Below, one piece after another: positions 1-9,275 of a DNA stretch of 64,000 nucleotides; position 1 is the stretch's first letter; each line of letters starts with the position of its first letter. A program made the translations under genes and the position numbers. The stretch is taken from the NCBI GenBank assembly GCA_944322345.1, contig CALUOO010000002.1:248001-312000 (forward strand), in the 5' to 3' direction. The notes under the pieces are model-generated. The model was given only the letters and a program-made list of their open reading frames with translations. It made no database searches and was not told the origin of the DNA. Source of the DNA: an uncultured Bacteroides sp. Its GTDB lineage: Bacteria; Bacteroidota; Bacteroidia; Bacteroidales; Bacteroidaceae.

Positions 1-494
1 CGCCTCGCGAGGTGGCATGTCTGGAAGAATTTCGCGGCGGGTTGTTACAGTTTGGGTATTATGTCACTTGCCGTACTTCTGATTCGGCTATCCGTGAATG
101 CTTGGTAGACCGTCCGGAGTTTGACCGCGGAATAGCAGAGGCGTTTGCTGCGTTTGTTGCTCAGCTTCATGAACATGGCATTTTGCATCACGACTTGAAT
201 CCGACTAATGTACTGTATCGGCATAATGCAGATGGAACAGTGCATTTTTCTCTGATCGATATCAATCGGATGACTTTTTATCCCGATGGTAAGTCGGTAG
301 ATGTTCATACTTGTTTCGACAATCTGACACGTTTTACAGGTAGAATGGACCTGTATGAGTATGTGTTAAGAAGCTATATCGACTACCGGGGGTGGAATAA
401 AAATCTGTTGGAACAGGCGATTAATATAAAACAACACCATGACAGAGCATGGAGAAGAAGAAAAGATCTATTAGGAATATTAAAAAGATTGTAG
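1..494 (+). CDS. Lipopolysaccharide-core kinase-like protein (WaaP/Kdo kinase family), 5' end cut off
   Basis: The reading frame is open to the first base of the window, so the true start lies upstream; the GTG at 12 is only an internal valine codon. The visible 160 or so residues carry a protein-kinase-like catalytic loop, HGILHHDLNPTNVLY (about residue 55 of the visible part), followed by a FSLIDINRM segment that matches the Mg-binding Asp motif. This is the pattern of the WaaP/KdkA kinases that phosphorylate heptose or Kdo in the inner LPS core on the cytoplasmic face of the inner membrane. The next gene starts 4 bp after its stop codon, so it belongs to the glycosyltransferase operon. The fold is clear; the exact sugar acceptor is not. 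Confidence 0.8.
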   Translation, partial: PREVACLEEFRGGLLQFGYYVTCRTSDSAIRECLVDRPEFDRGIAEAFAAFVAQLHEHGILHHDLNPTNVLYRHNADGTVHFSLIDINRMTFYPDGKSVDVHTCFDNLTRFTGRMDLYEYVLRSYIDYRGWNKNLLEQAINIKQHHDRAWRRRKDLLGILKRL

Positions 495-497
495 GAG

Positions 498-1535
498 ATG
501 TATAAAATTCTATTTTTAACAGGTGGAGGTGATGAAGGTAAGAAGAATTTGCGCCAGACTCCTGGTGGAAAGGGAACTTTTTTGGATGGAAAATACCAGT
601 TTTTCGTTAATGAGGAAATAGAAGATCCTGATTTTCTGATTGTTCGTGGAAAAGCCATTCGGAAAGAAACTACGTTCCATGTTTCCCCGAAAAATACAAT
701 CTTGATGACAAGTGAGCCTTATACGGTGCTTAGCTATGCCCGTAAATATTGCAAGCAGTTCGGGCTGGTGTGTTCTTGTCAGGAAAATCTGAAATTGCCC
801 AATGTTATCTATACTCCAGCAATGCTGCCTTGGTTTGTCGGTATAGAGTTTAGTGGCGAAGGGAATATAATCCATCGTGATTACGATACTTTCCGGAAGG
901 ATGATCCGATTCAGAAAACAAAACTTATTTCGGTGGTTACCAGTAATAAAGCATTTACGAAAGGGCATCTGGAACGCTTGTCATTCGTAGAAAAGCTGCA
1001 AAATTATTATGGAGACCGGATTGATGTATTTGGCAGAGGTTTTCATTCTTTTGGAGACAAATGGGATGTGTTGGCTCCATATAAATATCATGTAGCCATA
1101 GAAAATTCTTCGTCGAAATATTATTGGACAGAAAAGTTGTCGGACTGTTATCTGACGGAAACGTATCCTTTTTATTATGGTTGTACAAATATAAATGATT
1201 ATTTCCCTGATAAGACAGGAGTCACGACGATTGATGTACATAATTTTGAGCAATCAGTGCGCTTGATTGATGAGGCAATACAGGCACAGACGTACGAAAA
1301 AAATCTGTCCACGCTGAAACAGTGTAAGGATCTGGTGTTGAATGATTATAACATGTTCAATTATGCTGTATCGCTCTGTGAAAAACTGGATCCTATGGCA
1401 AGAAAAGAAACCATTAAATTCAAACCGGCCTCTCATTATATAGACCTTCATAACTTTTATCTTTATACGGTGGAAAGAAGTATATTCAAGGTCAGGAGAA
1501 ATGTGGAAGAATGGTTTGAAAAACTTATAAAATAA
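498..1535 (+). CDS. Glycosyltransferase family 10 (alpha-1,3-fucosyltransferase type)
   Basis: This 345-residue protein has no signal peptide or membrane segment. Around residues 195-230 it has the GT10 donor-binding signature: an Asn in HVAIENSSSKYYWTEKL, then an aromatic/Gly segment ending YPFYYGC. GT10 enzymes transfer fucose from GDP-fucose to GlcNAc or related sugars. The gene starts 4 bp after the kinase-like gene with a GGAG just before the ATG, and the next glycosyltransferase begins 3 bp after its stop, so the three are co-transcribed. A role in adding a terminal fucose or similar deoxysugar to lipooligosaccharide or another surface glycan is inferred from context. The family is sure; donor and linkage are not shown by the sequence. 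Confidence 0.85.
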   Translation: MYKILFLTGGGDEGKKNLRQTPGGKGTFLDGKYQFFVNEEIEDPDFLIVRGKAIRKETTFHVSPKNTILMTSEPYTVLSYARKYCKQFGLVCSCQENLKLPNVIYTPAMLPWFVGIEFSGEGNIIHRDYDTFRKDDPIQKTKLISVVTSNKAFTKGHLERLSFVEKLQNYYGDRIDVFGRGFHSFGDKWDVLAPYKYHVAIENSSSKYYWTEKLSDCYLTETYPFYYGCTNINDYFPDKTGVTTIDVHNFEQSVRLIDEAIQAQTYEKNLSTLKQCKDLVLNDYNMFNYAVSLCEKLDPMARKETIKFKPASHYIDLHNFYLYTVERSIFKVRRNVEEWFEKLIK

Positions 1536-1538
1536 ATT

Positions 1539-3623
1539 ATGCGCATGGTCGTTTTTGTTTCGGAAAATAATAAGATATATTCTCATGTAGCGGACGAGTG
1601 GTTGGCTTGCATCCGGAGCTTGTCTGTTGATATCCGTTCTGATCGGCAGATTGGATGTGAAGACGATTATTTTCTGATGTCTCAGGAAGCAGAAGAACTG
1701 ATACTGGTACGTCTGCATCGTGATGAAAATGAAGGGGAAACATTGCCGCTTTTGAAAAACTGGTATGAAGCTTCACGGAAACTTTACTGGGTGGAGGATA
1801 AGATAGGGGCTAATATATCAGTGGTCAGATATACAAGAAAACCTTCTGTGCTGAAGATGTCTGTGGTGCTGTCGACCTGTAATCAGCCCGCATGGCTGGA
1901 GAAAGTATTATGGGGATATGAAGCACAGGATTCTAAGGATTTTGAATTGATTGTTGCAGATGACGGTTCCCGAAAGGAAACATACGATATGTTGCAACGG
2001 GTAGTCCCTCAACTTTCATATCAAGTGAAGCATGTATGGCACGAGGATAAGGGTTTCCGTAAGTGTGACATTTTGAATAAGGGTATATTGGCTGTTCAGA
2101 CAGACTATCTTTTGTTTAGCGATGGAGATTGTATTCCTCGCAAGGATTTTGTGTCTACTCATCTGTCGTTACGCCGTAAAGGACGCTTCCTGTCCGGTGG
2201 CTATCATAAGTTGAGTATGGATCTTTCCAAATACCTGTCTAAGGATGATATCTTGTCGGGACGTTGCTTCGATCTGGATTGGATGCGGGAAAAGGGAATG
2301 CCGGCTTCTTTTAAAAATAATAAGCTGACTGCCACAGGATGGAAACGTTGGGCACTTAATACATTTACGCCGACAAAACCAACTTGGAATGGTCACAATG
2401 CTTCTGGATGGCTGTCGGATATTTTGGCGGTGAATGGATTTGATGAGCGGATGCAGTATGGCGGGCAAGATAGAGAGTTTGGCGAACGGCTGGAGAATTA
2501 TGGAATTCATGGAATGCAGATTCGCTACTCTACGGTGTGCCTTCATCTTGACCATGCGCGAGGATATAAAACTCCTGAATCGATTCAAAAAAACAGAAAT
2601 ATTCGTAAACATACCCGTGGGGCAAAGGTACAATGGTCTCCGTATGGAATTCTGAAAGAAGAGATTGCAGGGAAAGTGGTACGGGCAAATAGCTGGTACG
2701 ACCGTTATACTATTGAGGAAGAACAACTTGCCATTTGTCGTGAGAGAGGTGGCTTTTATAAACATATTTATTCATTACCTTGTCAATGGAGAATAGCTGG
2801 TTTGCGCCGAAAGATTGTTCAAGAGTATATGAAAATTGAAGAAGCTCCAGTTTTGTCTGGTCGTCAGAGGATCATTGTATCTTTGACAACATTTCCTCCT
2901 CGGGTTTCTCAACTTTCATACATGTTGAAATCAATACTATGGCAAACTTGCCTGCCAGATAAGATTATAGTGTGGTTGTCGGAAGATGAATTTCCCGGAA
3001 AAATGAATGATCTGCCTGCTGAATTGAAAAAGTGGGTTGACAATGGAGTTGAATATCGCTTTGTCTCGGGAAATTTACGCTCTCATAAAAAGTATTATTA
3101 TGTATTTCAGGAATATCCGGATGATATTGTGATTACGGTAGATGATGATTTGATCTATCCACGTGATACGATTGAACGGCTATTGTCTCTTTCATACCAA
3201 TATCCAAATACAGTTTGCTGTAATGTGGTCCGAAAAATACATATGGCAGGAACAAGATTTACAGCATATAAACAGTGGAAGAAAGTGATAACAATGCCTG
3301 TAAATTCTTCTTTGAAATATGTCGCGATTGGCTGTGGAGGTATTTATTATCCTCCTCATTGGTATGGGAGGTCACTATTCGACCGTGAAACAATGAGGAA
3401 ATACTGCCTGGCGGCTGATGACTTATGGTTGAAAGCAAATGAACTGAAAGAGGGTATAATGGTGACAGGAGGTGGCAATTTCTATCCTCGTCCGATAGAG
3501 CTACCTAAGACCCAGCATATCAGCTTGCAGAAAAAAAATAATGGAAAAGTGAACTTGAATGATGAGCAGTGGGAGGCTCTAAACCGACTTTGGGGATTGG
3601 ACCAAATCATTTTGAAAGACTAG
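1539..3623 (+). CDS. Bifunctional glycosyltransferase: GT2-type domain fused to a second GT-A domain
   Basis: At 694 residues this is about twice the size of a single GT2 enzyme. Residues 1-105 match nothing I recognise. Residues 107-330 form a GT2 domain: SVVLSTCNQP start, VADDGS nucleotide site, SDGDC metal site, then a WNGHNASGW/GQDREF segment like the C-terminal acceptor half (Glyco_transf_7C) of galactosyltransferases. From about residue 445 a second domain opens with IIVSLTTFPPRV and has its own metal site ITVDDDLIYP. The two catalytic domains suggest that two sequential sugars are added by one polypeptide. It is tightly spaced behind the GT10 gene. Substrates cannot be read from sequence. 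Confidence 0.8.
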   Translation: MRMVVFVSENNKIYSHVADEWLACIRSLSVDIRSDRQIGCEDDYFLMSQEAEELILVRLHRDENEGETLPLLKNWYEASRKLYWVEDKIGANISVVRYTRKPSVLKMSVVLSTCNQPAWLEKVLWGYEAQDSKDFELIVADDGSRKETYDMLQRVVPQLSYQVKHVWHEDKGFRKCDILNKGILAVQTDYLLFSDGDCIPRKDFVSTHLSLRRKGRFLSGGYHKLSMDLSKYLSKDDILSGRCFDLDWMREKGMPASFKNNKLTATGWKRWALNTFTPTKPTWNGHNASGWLSDILAVNGFDERMQYGGQDREFGERLENYGIHGMQIRYSTVCLHLDHARGYKTPESIQKNRNIRKHTRGAKVQWSPYGILKEEIAGKVVRANSWYDRYTIEEEQLAICRERGGFYKHIYSLPCQWRIAGLRRKIVQEYMKIEEAPVLSGRQRIIVSLTTFPPRVSQLSYMLKSILWQTCLPDKIIVWLSEDEFPGKMNDLPAELKKWVDNGVEYRFVSGNLRSHKKYYYVFQEYPDDIVITVDDDLIYPRDTIERLLSLSYQYPNTVCCNVVRKIHMAGTRFTAYKQWKKVITMPVNSSLKYVAIGCGGIYYPPHWYGRSLFDRETMRKYCLAADDLWLKANELKEGIMVTGGGNFYPRPIELPKTQHISLQKKNNGKVNLNDEQWEALNRLWGLDQIILKD

Positions 3624-3739
3624 TCGGTCGCTGGATCAAAGCTGTAATTTTACTTAAAAGACAAGTGGTAAGCTTGCAGTATATTTGATTATGGATATTT
3701 ATTTTAGAAATGTAGTAAAAAAGATGGCAATTGATTTAT

Positions 3740-4753
3740 ATGGATGCTAAACGTTCTGAACCTTTAATAAGTCTGGTAGTTCCGGTTTATAATGTACGTA
3801 ATTACCTGAAGACTTGTCTGCAATCTATTATCTCACAGACTTATCATAATCTTGAGATTATCTTAGTGGATGATGGTTCTAATGATGGCTCGTCTGAAAT
3901 CTGTGACGAGTATGCACGTGAAGATAATAGAGTTAGGGTTATCCATTTACCTCATGGGGGGGTAAGTGCAGCTCGTAATGCAGGATTGGAAGCTGCTACA
4001 GGAGAATTATTGGGATTTGTGGACAGCGATGATTTTATAGATATTGATTTGTATGAATATTTATATAAGCTGTTGTTGGAAAATGATGCAGATATTTCGG
4101 CATGCACTTATTTGCTGGAGCAGGAAGGGCGTCCTTCTAAAATTATAAATAATACCGGAGAATTGTATCTTTTCTCTAGAAAAGAAATAATGCGTGCTTT
4201 GGTGAAAAATGATCTGGTGAAAAACTATTTGTGGGCAAAACTGTTTAAACGCAATTTGTTTGAAGGCCTCTTATTCCCGGTTGGCCGTGTTTATGAGGAT
4301 GTTGCCGTGCTGTATAAGGTTTTTGACCGATCAGAAAAAGTGGCTCTCAGTTGTGTCGCCAAGTATCACTATATGATCCATAAAAACGAGAGTATTACTC
4401 GTGGTGGGTATGATCCTGTAAAAGAATATCACTATTTTTTAAGTCTCTATGAGCAGGACCGTTTCATTCAGAAAGAAGAAAATTTTGGAAAGGAGTCTTC
4501 TGTCAGTGTATTGAAGCGTGGAATTCATCTTATCAATCATACGTTACTTTGTCCACCTTCTCCAGCTTTTGAGGATATCATTGAAGAGACCATGCAGAAA
4601 ATGCATGAATATCGTCACATTACAGTTAGTCAGTTGGGGATGAGCATGTCGGTAAAGCGATATATCATGTGTCGTCATTTCCGGTTCTATAGAATGCTCT
4701 ATCGTGCTTATCGTGCTGTATTCAAAAGGAAAATGAAACTACTGATAGATTGA
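3740..4753 (+). CDS. Family 2 glycosyltransferase
   Basis: This is a 337-residue cytoplasmic GT-A enzyme. It begins with LISLVVPVYNV, has the nucleotide-sugar site ILVDDGS and the metal-binding FVDSDDFID near residue 100, followed by a variable acceptor half. I place the start at the ATG at 3740 rather than the in-frame TTG 9 bp upstream. A 116-bp gap separates it from the bifunctional enzyme, with no obvious terminator, so read-through is plausible. It is one of five GT2 proteins in this locus; each probably adds one residue of a surface oligosaccharide. Donor and acceptor are unknown. Confidence 0.85.
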   Translation: MDAKRSEPLISLVVPVYNVRNYLKTCLQSIISQTYHNLEIILVDDGSNDGSSEICDEYAREDNRVRVIHLPHGGVSAARNAGLEAATGELLGFVDSDDFIDIDLYEYLYKLLLENDADISACTYLLEQEGRPSKIINNTGELYLFSRKEIMRALVKNDLVKNYLWAKLFKRNLFEGLLFPVGRVYEDVAVLYKVFDRSEKVALSCVAKYHYMIHKNESITRGGYDPVKEYHYFLSLYEQDRFIQKEENFGKESSVSVLKRGIHLINHTLLCPPSPAFEDIIEETMQKMHEYRHITVSQLGMSMSVKRYIMCRHFRFYRMLYRAYRAVFKRKMKLLID

Positions 4754-4775
4754 AAGAATAAGTTTTGCTGTATTG

Positions 4776-5750
4776 ATGACGAAGAAGTTCTCTATTATAA
4801 TTCCTGCTTATAATGCAGAAGAATATTTGGGCAGATGTTTGGATTCTTTGCTGAAACAGAATCTTTCTATAGATGAATATGAGATTCTGGTGGTGAATGA
4901 TGGCTCTACAGATGGAACATGGGATATTGTGAGAAAATATGCCGGGAATTTTTCCAATATTCGGGCTTTTTCTACGGAAAACAAGGGAGTAAGTGAGGCG
5001 CGTAATTATGCATGCTCGCAGGCTATAGGGGAGTATTTCATATTTGTAGATGCTGATGACTGGATAAAGGAAGATACCCTTTCTTTGTTGTATACAAAGA
5101 TGAAAGATGAACATCTGGATTTACTTGTTACAAACTATCGTTATTGGAATAAGGATGGAGAGCAACCTCGTGCACTTCATTATACAAGAAAATGTAAGGA
5201 TGGGATGGCTGTTTGTTCGGGTCAGGAATTTATGCAACAATGCTTGCCTCCTGTTGTTTGGGGAATTGTCTATCGTTTGTCATATTGGCAAAAACATAAT
5301 TTTAGGTTTCTTCCTATTCGCCACGAAGATGAAGAACTGATTCCACGTGTTTTTTATTTTGCAGATAGAGTGAATTTCCTTTCTATTGATTTTTATAATT
5401 ATTACCAGCATCCTGGTTCTTTTATGATGAATTACGATGAGCGTTCCTGCATGTATATGCTACGGGCAATGGAGAGTGTGGAACGTTTTCGTCGCGAGTA
5501 TGTAGAGGGGGAGAAAATGAATTATTTTTTCCAGAATCTGATAGCAAGAAACCTACTGAAGGCTTTAAAACGTAGCATACAATGGGGGGCTCCAGCGAAA
5601 ATACAACTTCAGATGATTACTGAAATGAATAAAATAGGCCTTACCCCACTTCCTAAAGATAAGTCTATATTTTATACTTGGTTATATAACATTTCTCCTG
5701 CATTATTCCTTCGTTATTATAGAATAAAATTGAAGAAAGTCTCACGATAA
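4776..5750 (+). CDS. Family 2 glycosyltransferase
   Basis: This is a 324-residue GT2 protein: FSIIIPAYNAEEYL at the N terminus, LVVNDGSTDGTW for nucleotide-sugar binding, and FVDADDWI as the metal site near residue 92. The ATG at 4776 is preferred over the in-frame TTG directly before it. It follows the previous GT2 gene by 22 bp on the same strand and is the last plus-strand gene before the inverted GT2 gene. The C-terminal half ends with a basic stretch (RIKLKKVSR) and has no predicted membrane anchor. The role is inferred from the locus: one transfer step in surface-glycan assembly. Confidence 0.85.
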   Translation: MTKKFSIIIPAYNAEEYLGRCLDSLLKQNLSIDEYEILVVNDGSTDGTWDIVRKYAGNFSNIRAFSTENKGVSEARNYACSQAIGEYFIFVDADDWIKEDTLSLLYTKMKDEHLDLLVTNYRYWNKDGEQPRALHYTRKCKDGMAVCSGQEFMQQCLPPVVWGIVYRLSYWQKHNFRFLPIRHEDEELIPRVFYFADRVNFLSIDFYNYYQHPGSFMMNYDERSCMYMLRAMESVERFRREYVEGEKMNYFFQNLIARNLLKALKRSIQWGAPAKIQLQMITEMNKIGLTPLPKDKSIFYTWLYNISPALFLRYYRIKLKKVSR

Positions 5751-5769
5751 AATTATTGACTTATAGTTT

Positions 5770-6870
5770 TTATGTCTTAGGTAGATGAAATTCTTTGGGG
5801 AATCTATTTCGTACTAAATAAAAAAGTATACAAAAGAACCATTGATAAAATGAAAGAGTATCTTTAATCTTTCCGTGCGCATATTTAACTATCATTTTAG
5901 GAAGTAAGGAATAATATTGTTGTGATAGATAGGGCGGCAAGAAATAATATGCATCTCTGACAAGCCGTCTTTTGTGGAAAAAGTCGTATTGTAGAAGCTG
6001 GATAAGTGTAGGTCTAGGAAGTGTTACTATGAATGTATGCAAATCTTCTATAGAAACTGTTTTTGAATACCTAAGAAAGGTATGCAATAATCTTAATTTT
6101 TCCTTTTCTATAAATAATGTGACATGTTTATTGGTCAACAAATGAAGTTTATTAGCGTAATAAACAATCTCTTTCAGAACAGTTTTACTGTCTTTTATTT
6201 CTTTTTCTTGTGATGAAAGTGTGGTAATGGAGTTCTTGCGAATTTTATATAAATAAGTTGTATGCTTTATTACGGCTAATTTATGAGCATGGCAAGCGCA
6301 TTGGAAACTCCAAAGGTTGTCTTCATGAATAATTCCTTCTTTGAAAAATAGATTGTTTGAAAGTATAAAGCTTCGTCGGACTAGTTTGTTCCAAGCCATT
6401 ACGTAAAATTGTCCTCGTACATAAGACTTAAGAATGTTGGTTTGTCCTTTTATCATTGTTGTATTTAGTCTGAGAGGGGGATAAAAATCATCTGAGCCTA
6501 TTACACGGTAATCTCCTATGACTATATCAGGATATTCCTTATCAACTTGTTTTACTAATGTCTCAATACAATCTGTAGTAATTTCGTCATCACTATCAAG
6601 AAAATAGAGATATTCTCCTGTGCTTTCGTTGATTCCTGTATTGCGTGCAGCTGATAATCCTTGATTCTTTTTATGATTTATTATTCTGATTGGAAATTCT
6701 GAAATAGTTGTACGCAATATATCTTGGACAATATCCATGCTATTGTCTTTTGTTTGGTCATTTACTAATATTATTTCCAAATCTTTATAGGTTTGATTTA
6801 GTACAGACAATAGACTATTACGAATGTAGGCAGCTACATTGTAAATTGGAATAATGATGGATATTTTCAT
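5770..6870 (-). CDS. Family 2 glycosyltransferase, opposite orientation to the cluster
   Basis: This 366-residue GT2 protein begins KISIIIPIYNVAAYI, with LVNDQTKD in place of the more usual DDGS loop and YFLDSDDEI as the metal site. It is the only gene on the minus strand inside the glycan locus, so it is convergent with the upstream group and divergent from the downstream group. Its codons and flanks are richer in A and T than the genes before 5750, which together with the inverted orientation suggests independent acquisition. The loop change (DQT where neighbours have DGS) is visible and may alter donor preference. The family is certain; the substrate is unknown. Confidence 0.85.
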   Translation of the reverse strand: MKISIIIPIYNVAAYIRNSLLSVLNQTYKDLEIILVNDQTKDNSMDIVQDILRTTISEFPIRIINHKKNQGLSAARNTGINESTGEYLYFLDSDDEITTDCIETLVKQVDKEYPDIVIGDYRVIGSDDFYPPLRLNTTMIKGQTNILKSYVRGQFYVMAWNKLVRRSFILSNNLFFKEGIIHEDNLWSFQCACHAHKLAVIKHTTYLYKIRKNSITTLSSQEKEIKDSKTVLKEIVYYANKLHLLTNKHVTLFIEKEKLRLLHTFLRYSKTVSIEDLHTFIVTLPRPTLIQLLQYDFFHKRRLVRDAYYFLPPYLSQQYYSLLPKMIVKYAHGKIKDTLSFYQWFFCILFYLVRNRFPKEFHLPKT

Positions 6871-7186
6871 TTCTGATCTTTCTCGAATTAAAAGATTAAG
6901 TCCTAATAATACTTTTACAAAGATAAGAGATTGTACTGTAATGAAAAAAGCTTTTATACCTTTTTGGTGAACTGTAATTTGTGCTATTCTTTGGAGTAAT
7001 TGACATCTTCCAACTTATATCTAGATATTGGCTAAAAGCATGTTAGACGGTTATAAAATGGCAATTTAATTGTTCGAAGAAGTTACATAGAAGATGCTAA
7101 ATGAATTTGGTAGAAGTGTGAATTTTTTCCAAAAAAAAGATCTCTTATGCAGTATTTCAGTAGCCTTTCCTATTTAACTTATAAAC

Positions 7187-7202
7187 TTTTACAATTGTAA
7201 AA
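7187..7202. promoter_or_regulatory. Perfect 16-bp palindrome, possible operator
   Basis: TTTTACAATTGTAAAA reads identically on both strands and lies about 48 bp upstream of the -7 box of the downstream operon, a suitable place for a dimeric regulator. No regulator gene is adjacent, so the function is inferred only from position and symmetry. Confidence 0.35.
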
Positions 7203-7249
7203 AATCATAAGAAACAAATAGAAACGAAGTTAGCTTCTTTTATATGTTG

Positions 7250-7257
7250 TACTTTTG
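7250..7257 (+). promoter_or_regulatory. Promoter -7 box for the GT2/GT8/GT32 group
   Basis: TACTTTTG matches the Bacteroides housekeeping -7 consensus TAnnTTTG. No good TTTG is seen at the -33 position. The predicted transcript would start near 7265, about 78 nt before the ATG at 7343. Confidence 0.5.
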
Positions 7258-7342
7258 CGAAAATGAAAGGGATAACTTTGTTTGTTGTATGATATAGTCG
7301 TTAAAAGCTTGTGATATTTGTGTGGAAATAAATTGTGCTTAT

Positions 7343-8323
7343 ATGAATTCTACTCCATTGGTTTCAGTTGTAATTCCAGTATATAATACATCTTTTTATT
7401 TACGGAGGTGTTTAGATAGTGTAATTCAACAAACATATCTTAATTTAGAAATTATAATTGTTAATGACGGAAGTACTGATGATAGTCTTTCTATAATTAA
7501 AGAATATGCAGAACGAGATAAGCGAATTGTATATATAGATAAACCTAATGAGGGGCTTCCTTTGACTCGTAAAGCTGGAGTAGAAAGGGCTACGGGAAAA
7601 TATATACAGCATTTAGACAGTGATGATGCATTGGCTCATGGAGCTATTCGTATGTTAGTGGATAGAGCCGAAGAAACAGGAGCAGATATCGTTGCTATTC
7701 CTTTTTATTATGTTTATGAAGATGGTACAAAGAGTGAAGCTGATATGCTACGATTCGATGAATTATCTCCTATTGAATATTTTCAATCTATAGTTCGTTG
7801 GCGTTGTCATGGAAATGTTTGGGCGAATTTTCAGCGACGTTCTTTGTTTTGTTTATATCCTATCGAATTCGTTCCTAATATATCTTATGGAGAAGATCTC
7901 TTGCTTATGACACAGTTGCTTTCGTTTGCAAATAAAGTTGTAATGTGTGATGTTCCATTAGTTTATTATTATCAACGAAGTTCTTCAATGTGTAATGCTA
8001 ATTGGTCGATTAACTGTCCTGATAAGAGAGAATATACTCGTTGGATAGAAGCTTATCTAGAAAAAAATGGATGGGCTTCTAAAATCCCTGAAGAGATGGC
8101 ATTGATGCGTGTTCATGCAATATTTTATTGTATGATTGCACGTGATAAGGATTTTTCTAGAGAAGATGTAAAAAAAATGTGGATTGACTTTGAACGTTAT
8201 CCTACAATAAAGAGAAAATTACCTTGCAGATGGCGTAAATTAGCTAGAGCATTTAAAAAATCGTATAATTGGGGTATGTGCTATTTGTTATATTATAAAT
8301 GGAGAAAGAAACTTCCGGCCTGA
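7343..8323 (+). CDS. Family 2 glycosyltransferase
   Basis: This is a 326-residue GT2 protein with VSVVIPVYNTSFYL, the loop IIVNDGSTDD and the metal site HLDSDDALA. I chose the ATG at 7343, which directly precedes the canonical N-terminal strand; an in-frame GTG 21 bp upstream is less likely. It opens the second, AT-rich plus-strand group (7343-10013), with GT8 and GT32-type enzymes following. The C terminus is rich in Arg, Lys and Trp, which may favour association with the inner membrane. Sugar specificity is not evident. Confidence 0.85.
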   Translation: MNSTPLVSVVIPVYNTSFYLRRCLDSVIQQTYLNLEIIIVNDGSTDDSLSIIKEYAERDKRIVYIDKPNEGLPLTRKAGVERATGKYIQHLDSDDALAHGAIRMLVDRAEETGADIVAIPFYYVYEDGTKSEADMLRFDELSPIEYFQSIVRWRCHGNVWANFQRRSLFCLYPIEFVPNISYGEDLLLMTQLLSFANKVVMCDVPLVYYYQRSSSMCNANWSINCPDKREYTRWIEAYLEKNGWASKIPEEMALMRVHAIFYCMIARDKDFSREDVKKMWIDFERYPTIKRKLPCRWRKLARAFKKSYNWGMCYLLYYKWRKKLPA

Positions 8324-8341
8324 TTTATATAAAGTGGTAAA

Positions 8342-9274
8342 ATGAAAAACGTAGTTTGTAATATCGATGCTAATTATTATCAACATTGTGCTGCTATGTT
8401 GACTTCTTTGTTTGAAAATAATAAAGAAGATATTTTTGTAGTTTATATTCTTGCAATGGAAGTACCGCTTAGACAAAAGCAAATACTTTCTGAACAAATT
8501 TGTGGATATAATAATAAAGTTTTCTTTATTGATGTAAATAAAGATTTACTCCTTCATTTCCCAATTCATAAACATGATTATCCAACACTAGCAACGTATT
8601 TACGTTTATTTATACCTCATTATTTGCCTAAAGAAGTAGAAAAAGTCCTTTATATAGATTGTGATGTTATTTTTGAAGGTAGTATAGGAGAATTATATAA
8701 CGTAGATATTACGAATTATTACGTGGCTGCGGTAGAAGATGCACCAAATGATAATCCAACGAGATTATGCTATGAGAAGTCGGATGGATATTTTAATGCA
8801 GGTCTGATGTTGCTGAATGTAGCTAATTTACGTAAGATGGGATTTACAGAAAAAGCACTTGCATACATTCATAATTATAGAGAACGTATAATTTTTCATG
8901 ATCAAGATGTGATGAATGCATTACTGCATGGAGGTGTCTTCTTTCTTCCATTAAAATGGAATCTACTGGATTGTTATTATCGTAATCCTCCTTATATTGC
9001 AGAGAAATACTTATCACAGTTTGAAAAATGTAAAAATACCCCAGTAATTATACATTTTTCTGGACCATTAAAGCCATGGCATTTTGGTTGTCATCATCCT
9101 TTGTCATATTTGTATTTCAAGTATTCAAAATTGATTCCGTGGGGATGTAAAAAGAAAGACTATTTGCATATATTTATAAAATATAAACTTGTTGTAGCTT
9201 TGTTGATTTGTAAGGGATATACTCCTTATGAAGCTGAAGATATTCGTAGGAATCTATTTAAACGAAAGAAATAG
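8342..9274 (+). CDS. Family 8 glycosyltransferase (LPS galactosyl/glucosyltransferase type)
   Basis: This is a 310-residue retaining glycosyltransferase with the GT8 landmarks: N-terminal NVVCNIDANYYQH, the metal-binding LYIDCDVIF near residue 105, the YFNAGLMLLN segment, and the C-terminal HFSGPLKPWH whose His completes the metal site. LPS enzymes such as WaaI/WaaJ belong here and use UDP-galactose or UDP-glucose. It starts 18 bp after the GT2 gene, and the next gene starts one base after its stop, indicating an operon. It is a good marker that this locus builds LPS/LOS rather than a Wzy-dependent capsule, although no polymerase or ligase is visible either way. Confidence 0.88.
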   Translation: MKNVVCNIDANYYQHCAAMLTSLFENNKEDIFVVYILAMEVPLRQKQILSEQICGYNNKVFFIDVNKDLLLHFPIHKHDYPTLATYLRLFIPHYLPKEVEKVLYIDCDVIFEGSIGELYNVDITNYYVAAVEDAPNDNPTRLCYEKSDGYFNAGLMLLNVANLRKMGFTEKALAYIHNYRERIIFHDQDVMNALLHGGVFFLPLKWNLLDCYYRNPPYIAEKYLSQFEKCKNTPVIIHFSGPLKPWHFGCHHPLSYLYFKYSKLIPWGCKKKDYLHIFIKYKLVVALLICKGYTPYEAEDIRRNLFKRKK

Positions 9275-9275
9275 T

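Larger units (their letters stand above)
6871..7342. other. AT-rich divergent intergenic region
   Basis: About 470 bp between divergent glycosyltransferase genes. No ORF or RNA gene is evident. It contains a perfect 16-bp palindrome, TTTTACAATTGTAAAA (7187-7202), and a plus-strand -7 box TACTTTTG at 7250-7257. The region is markedly AT-rich. Confidence 0.6.
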
